Source: Carallia brachiata
Taxonomy: Eukaryota; Streptophyta; Magnoliopsida; Malpighiales; Rhizophoraceae
Assembly: GCA_021464245.1 (NCBI GenBank)
Contig: JADCRB010000098.1
Span: 372,001-436,000, forward strand
DNA length: 64,000 nt
Direction of reading: 5' to 3'
The translations under genes and the position numbers were made by a program. This document shows positions 58,585 to 64,000 of this stretch, piece by piece. Position 1 is the stretch's first letter; every line of letters begins with the position of its first letter. The notes beneath the pieces were generated by a model, which had not been told where the DNA came from, made no database searches, and saw only the letters and a program-made list of their open reading frames with translations.

Positions 58585-58740
58585 ATTTTAGGCGGTGTTC
58601 TGATTAAAGTTATAATAAATATTTTTTAAATAAAATAAATAATTTTTAAAGCGTAAAATTAACAGGTGTTTCAAAAATATTAATCTTCTTTTTAAAAATA
58701 TCAATCATAATTTCAACTAAAATACTATTCTAAAAAAACA
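58585..58740. repeat. foldback element, family 2
   Basis: GGTGTTCTGATTAAAGTTATAA at the left (split: GGTGTTCTGATT / AAAGTTATAA) and ATCATAATTTCAACTAAAAT at the right are imperfect inverted partners, around ATTTTTTAAATAAAATAAAT and TTTTTAAAAATATCAATC. Layout is as in the members at 690 and 55915. Confidence 0.5.
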
Positions 58741-58897
58741 CTGAATACATTAACATTTTTTTTTGTGATTTTTAGTGTTAGAAAATGATTTCCAATTACA
58801 ACGTGCGATGTCGTAAGCTCATATGAGTGGGCCCACCTAAAAAGTGAGTATCTGATAAATTCAATATTTATATAAATATTACGTATAATTTAATATT

Positions 58898-59618
58898 TGG
58901 GCTCGAGGCAGTACACGATGCTGCTGCTGCAAACGAAAACAGACTGCGACCTCGAATTTCACTACGTGATCGGCTGCTACGACGTATATTTAAGCTCCTA
59001 TCCAAGGAGTTAAAATCACCATATGACCACGAGTCCATGCTAATCGTTGCCGTTCTCATTGCCACAGTGGCTTTCCAATCATTCGCAACCCACCAAGAAC
59101 CCTTTGGAAAGAAAACATGAAACTGGATTACAGGTGCGTGTTGAAGGCTTCCAGCTTCAAGTCTAGTCCATTTCGACACAGCCAGTGCCCGGCCTGGCCG
59201 TTCATTCTCTTCCTGTTTTTCAACACAACTGGTTTCATGAGTTCTTTTTTCCTGCTCACTCTTTTCAAGAAAGGAGTGGTGGCTCGAATTCTAATCGCAG
59301 AATCGATTATTTCACTCTTCCTACGCTACTGGAGCCTTTCGTGGGCCATTTTGCCGGATTCGGCTTCGTTAGGTTTAGTTTCCGTAGCAATGATTGTGGT
59401 CCCGATTCCGGTCACTATTTATATGACGGTTAAGTTCAAGCAATTCTTTGTTGCTGGAACCCAAGAACCTAGAAATTAATGGATCTTCAAGCGCCCCAAA
59501 GTTTGAGTCAAGTGAAGACCATTCCACCGCAGAGCTGGTGTGCGACGTCGTTTTTGCCTGTTTCTTCTTGTCAATAGGTGTTGCTTCTAAGTTGCTTGTC
59601 ATCAATTATTCTCGGTGA
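58898..59618 (+). pseudogene. 5'-truncated, frameshifted copy of the ankyrin-gene membrane exon
   Basis: The copy begins at codons equivalent to GLEAVPAAAAANENR of the ankyrin gene exon 2 (here LEAVHDAAAANENR). It has no ankyrin exon, acceptor or start codon upstream. The first frame runs through helix 1 (SMLIVAVLIATVAFQSF) and is then broken near 59081-59092, reaching a TGA at 59118. The downstream frame continues from MKLDYRC (59117) through three helices (FILFLFFNTTGFMSSFFLL and so on) to a stop at 59479. A further open +1 frame runs to 59618 and ends LVINYSR. It cannot make a BDA1-like protein as it stands, though a 120-residue membrane fragment from 59117 is possible. Confidence 0.85.
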
Positions 59619-60473
59619 TATATAAGATGGCATTTGCGTCTGATATTACCGCCGGATACTGGCAAGGTTTATTATTATGAAACGATCTGCACGCAGTTAA
59701 ATATTTGTCAAAAAAGAAAAATTCTGTGTGCAAATGACCACGTAAATATATTTAATTTTACCAACAACAATATTACAAAAATTCGTCACCATTTTCCATA
59801 AATTTACTTAATAATTAACTATAGACAATAAGTACATATGGAATGGATAATCTTCATGAAGTTTAAAGTGAGGCAAGGAAACAATAAACCAATTAACTCT
59901 ACTAAACTGCACCATGCATAGGTTTGTGTCGAAAAAAATTCTCTTTCAAAAGTGTATAAATTAATGAATGAAATTAAGAAATCATTACGGAAACGTCCAT
60001 AAACAAACCTTTTTAACAATTGAGAGATGCAATTAAGAAGGAGAAATTTAATGGCTTTAAGGTAAACCGATGATGCACATTCCTTGCTTGACGAAGAAAT
60101 CAATTTCCATTTAAATAATAGTTCGGAAATAAGTAGGGAAACTAGAAGCTACGTTGAATTAATTCACGATATGTAAGCATGAAGCTATTGACATTTTTTT
60201 TTTTTTTTGTCCAAAAGAGCTATTAAAACAACGATAAGAAGAGCAATTGTGGGGGCTAGGGGTCGATTCCTTTGCTGGTAATAGGAAAGCCAGAAGGCTG
60301 CTACCATCGCTGTCCCAACCATCTCTCCTGTCTAGGAACATGATCGATCCCTTTGCTATTGGCATCTCCTTCATGGCTGACCTAGTGATTGAAGTTGATG
60401 GTAGTTGCTTAGAGGCCCAATACGAAGTTAAGTTAGTATGTTGTTGCCACAGCAATTGAAAGTTCATTGGAAT

Positions 60474-60669
60474 CAGCAGGCGCTGATACGAATGGTAAGA
60501 GTCTGTTACTGTTTAATTAGAAGTTTCGGATTCGAGTCCTTAGGGATGCAGCCGCGTTAAATACCTACTGTAAAATATTTACCACCTTTCGGGGTCTTAT
60601 TCGGATTGATTTATATTAGTTAGTCCATTAAACTGGATACTAGGCAGTCTCAGATAAAATAAAAAAAAA
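60474..60669 (+). mobile_element. tRNA-derived SINE
   Basis: A B box (GGATTCGAGTCC at about 60530) lies some 35 bases after an A-box-like ACGAATGGTAAGAGT, and the element ends with an A run. The flanks AGTTCATTGGAAT (60461) and AGTCCATTGGATA (60670) are an imperfect target duplication. Confidence 0.65.
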
Positions 60670-61544
60670 AGTCCATTGGATACGAAAAAAGAGGGTCCAT
60701 TGGCAACCTTCGACAATGAATTCACGATTTGTGTCTTTCTGGCTTGCCTGATCCATACATGTCTATGGGAACAATGATTTCCTAGAGTCCAACAATCTTT
60801 GCGTTGTAAAGTTGGCCCATGAGACAAGTTGGTATCTTCTTCATCATCTTGTTTATAACTAGCATTCAATTATTAAGGACCCCATACTAACGATTATCAA
60901 TGAGAGTTCACTATTATGCAGATCGTGAGAAGAAAAGGCGTTATTAATTCTTTAATATGAAAAAAACTGTTCCATGTTATGTGTTGAACTTTGTGGATAA
61001 ATTGATTAGAACGTATGTTTTTCCTTTTATCACATTTCTGTGAATATATATTTGTACAGATATAAATTGCTTGCTTTTTTTTTTTCCTACACATATTTTA
61101 TGCCCAAGACAAATGAAATTCATAAATAGTCCCGTTACTGGACTCATAATGATGACGTGTGGCCCATTGAATTGACGTCACCCATTACAATAATAATATA
61201 TTTTTTTGAAATTTTATTTCTGGACAAAAATTTACTCGACATGCATGAGGAGTAAAAAAAAGAAAAAAAGTGCAGCTCAAAAAATGTGGAACAAGTGTGG
61301 TATTTCGCGTTATTTTACTTTTTACTAGTTTTCATGTACATTTCGAATTACATCTATATTTGTTAGTTTTTATACACATCATGTGATTTTCATACAAGCA
61401 TTAAACCCGCTGGATGCAAAAATTTATCATATTTATTGAAAAAAAATATGTTTAGTTGTTTTTTATTTAAAAGAAAAAAATTAAAAAGGACTGAAATTTT
61501 GAGTATTATTTTTTTTTTTAGGGAATCGAAAAAACATTGGAAAT

Positions 61545-61690
61545 AAAGAACGGAAGCAACGAATATAATAAGAGCAACGAATATAATAAAGAACAAAAGC
61601 AACGAATATAATAATGCAATCGCTTTCATCCATAAAGAACAGAAGCATCGAATATAATAATATTATTTTTAGCAAGCAAGGAATATAATA
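61545..61690. repeat. dispersed 15-base repeats (CAACGAATATAATAA)
   Basis: The motif CAACGAATATAATA occurs near 61557, 61576 and 61602, with diverged forms CATCGAATATAATAA (61647) and CAAGGAATATAATAA (61677). Spacers include AAAGAACA(A/G)AAG twice. It is a small, irregular minisatellite with no coding role. Confidence 0.75.
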
Positions 61691-62004
61691 ATAACTTGGT
61701 TTTGCAGCAATACTGTGAGACCGTATATTGTGGTTATCCGTTTCTAGTAAAATTTAATAAATTATTAATTTAATGTAATTATATTTATAAAATGTGAAAA
61801 AACAAAATTAAAATATAAAATTAGATAAATATTATTTATTAGATGAGTATTATTTTTAAATTTAAAATTATAGATTTTTAATTTAAAAAAAATTCTAAAA
61901 AATATTTTTATATAAATTAATAATAAATTTATTATTGAAAGTATTTTATTAATAATAAATTAAATTTCCTCACGTGCCTACGACGACACTTGCAGCCCTC
62001 AACT

Positions 62005-64000
62005 TTTAGTTCAATATTGTTTAACTTTGACATCAAAATTTTCTTGGAATTCATGTTGGATGTTGAACATGGCAGGCTCTTGTTCTATTGGGGTATTTTT
62101 TATTCAGCATGGAATTTTTTGCACAAAGAAGGAGAAGAATAGTCCTCTGAGAATTATCTATTGTACTTTCTCCCAACACCTTTACATTTCATTAAGCAAA
62201 ACATAACGAAGCAGATGGGCAGAGGATCGTCGTATTGTAAGTCCGTGTCCTTAGGCAGCGTTAGTTTATACTCGTCAGTCCCCCTAAAACTTAAATTAGC
62301 ACAAAGTGTCACCAGACTGTTCTGTTAAAAAAAATTATTGATAGCACACAATGTCCAGTGTAAGTAGTCAGAAAATGTTTGATATATGGCATAATGTATA
62401 ATAGTATAAAATATGATAATGCTAGTATTGTCTCATTATAATTCATGTTTGATAAATTATTTAGATACAAGATAATATGAGATTGTTATCTCATGTTTAA
62501 GAGTTAGTATATATATTTATATAGGTTAGACTATCCCATTGTATGAATTAAACTTGTTTCTAAAAATATCTTCTGTATAAAAAGAAATCATAACATTAGT
62601 AAAAAAATTTTCTTTTATTATTACTCCTGTCGCTGCTCATGACCACTACCATCATCGCCGTTGGCTTCCCACTCTCTTATCACTGTCCCTCTCTCTCCAA
62701 TTTTGTAAATATATATTAATTCAATTCAATGTTGTTAAAATCGGTTCGGACCGGCCGGTCCGACTGGTTTAACCGGTAACCGGCCAAAGGTACGGGTCGG
62801 TTCATGGTTATTATTTTTCCTTAACTCGGACCGGTCAAAACCGGTTAAAACTGGTAAAAATCGGTGAAAAATTGGACCCGATTCAACTTTTTTAAACCGG
62901 TATAAAAGTTTTATAAATTATAATTTGATCTCAATGTTTATTTAAATTATAATTTGAGTTTTAAATTTAATTAAAACTTTCAATTTAATCCTAAATTTAT
63001 CAAAATTTTCAATTTAGTCCTAAATTTATCAAAACTTTCAACTTAATCCTTAAAAATAAAAAATTAATATTTAATAATTATGTATAAGTATTATTTTTTT
63101 AAATTATTTTTATACACATATATATATTAATAAATATCGATTCAAATACCGATTGGACCGATTGAACTTTGACCCAATAATATTTCTAGTTCGATAATCG
63201 GGCCGATTCTGACAAACTTGGTTTAATTAAAAGTTGCTTGTTTCTTTTTTCAAAAAAAAAAAAACAAACCCGTTCCTTTACCCATTTTCTATGCCCGATA
63301 CCGACAGCACCTAGACGACTTGACTCTGCTACCCTACCCCCTTCTTTTTAGTTACAAAGTTTCGTAGGCCAATATTAAGAAACCTCCTTTTACTTTTCCA
63401 GTGACTTTAACTCTTTAAGGCATACTAGTGAATAGGCGTAACTAATATTTTATTTGAAAAAAAAAGGTTCTGATTTGCAGGTAGAACTTCGAAGACAAAG
63501 TATATATTCAATCTTATTTAAGTGATAATTTTGTTTCGAAGACAATAGAAATAGAGGCTCATCTCATTTAATTATAATTATTAATTATTATGTATAAAAA
63601 TATTTGAAAGCTGTAACTAACAATTATTATAATTATAAATTTGTGAGTTTATACATTGTTTTCAATTTTCATACCTTAGATAACAATTTATTTTTGTCAA
63701 TATAAAATTGTTTAGTTATAAGTTGCACATTTTTGTGCCAAAAAAGAAAAGGGTGTTAGAGTTGACTCTGTTTTTTCTTTTTGTATTGTGGACCCAAATA
63801 GACAGACAAAGGATTTTCTTGGTACATGGACCAAACAAGTAAAAAAACTTATTTCTCAAAATTACAATTTTAAGTTTAACAAATGTTACATAAATCGTAA
63901 ATTTAAAATCTAAAATTCTATATCCTAAACACTAAAACTTATGAGTTTTTTTTAAAACAAATTATTTTATTAATAAAATAATATTATTATACCATATCTT
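62005..64000. repeat. segmental duplication, copy 2, running off the window
   Basis: This is the copy of 50174-52085. The match is near-identical from TTTAGTTCAATATTG (62005) to the last base and resumes after the insert at 62728-63221. It lacks the 384-base Tourist-like element of copy 1. At the window edge the sequence corresponds to about 52050 in copy 1, some 660 bases before the ankyrin start codon there. Confidence 0.93.
62728..63221. mobile_element. insert with CCGG-rich ends, hAT-like or other MITE
   Basis: About 490 bases are present in copy 2 and absent from copy 1, which reads TTGTTCAATTAAGAGTTGC at 50885. The left end TTGTTAAAATCGGTTCGG and the reverse of the right end (TTGTCAGAATCGGCCCGA) are imperfect inverted repeats. 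The left 150 bases are rich in ACCGG/CCGGT motifs. Flanks TTCAATT and TTTAATT may be a 7-8-bp target duplication. Within it, a TAAATTTATCAAAA motif with AATTTAGTCCT is repeated twice at about 62985-63035. Non-coding. Confidence 0.7.

Larger units (their letters stand above)
59720..62004. other. spacer with SINE and short repeats
   Basis: No gene is supported. A less A/T-rich stretch at 60240-60470 has a 70-codon frame without a domain. A SINE lies at about 60474-60669, short repeats at 61545-61690 and an A/T-rich block at 61750-61900 that resembles 33075-33210. Confidence 0.45.

Noticed and set aside
60159..60467. 102- and 70-codon frames around 60.3 kb
   Set aside because: Both strands are open, with no recognisable domain or splice context. 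Too weak to call.
61545..61690. Regularly spaced repeats considered as a CRISPR-like array
   Set aside because: The spacing is irregular, the units degenerate, and the genome is a plant nuclear one. It is a small minisatellite.

Overview
The window is nuclear DNA of a flowering plant, almost certainly a eudicot. It is AT-rich and gene-sparse. Its genes have short GT-AG introns and encode families restricted to or typical of land plants. Spacers are filled with foldback (MITE-like) elements, tRNA-type SINEs and microsatellites. I see no bacterial, viral or organellar gene block, and I cannot name the species.

Left part (1-29.5 kb): a single-exon U-box E3 ligase of the PUB25/26 type (1179-2429, minus), then about 10 kb of repeat-rich spacer. 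Next comes a nine-exon GPI-anchored PI-PLC X-domain protein (13192-16775, minus). A 1.2 kb tandem duplication follows, whose second copy is interrupted by a 1.64 kb Mutator-like foldback element with a perfect 9-bp target duplication. Then comes a nine-exon SPARK-domain receptor kinase of the At1g49730 type (24541-29511, plus). From memory of Arabidopsis locus numbers, PUB26, a PLC-like gene and this kinase are also neighbours at At1g49780/49740/49730, with a duplicate set at At3g19380/19310/19300. If so, this is an old conserved block.

Middle part (30-49 kb): an intronless MAPKKK17/18/20-like kinase (30590-31804, minus) ends tail-to-tail with the receptor kinase. A truncated copy of the first exon of a DJ-1 gene lies at 32395-32830. 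The intact eight-exon, two-domain, probably plastid DJ-1C gene is at 35149-38528 and carries an Au-type SINE in intron 2. From 40.3 to 48.7 kb lies a tandemly duplicated array of decayed exon-like segments of a gene I do not recognise.

Right part (50-64 kb): an ankyrin-repeat membrane protein of the BDA1/PGG class (52716-55249, plus) sits just behind a MITE. A 5'-truncated, frameshifted copy of its membrane exon is at 58898-59618. The 2 kb upstream of the gene is duplicated at 62.0-64.0 kb and runs off the window edge, so another ankyrin gene probably begins just outside. The two upstream copies differ by reciprocal transposon insertions.

The genes do not form one pathway. Several touch membrane signalling and immunity (PUB25/26, the SPARK kinase, the MAPKKK, the BDA1-like protein). 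The most unusual structures are the nested duplication/transposon at 19.8-23.9 kb, a frame disturbance in the stalk of the receptor kinase, the decayed exon array, and the ankyrin/PGG duplication cluster. I found no clearly new biological system.
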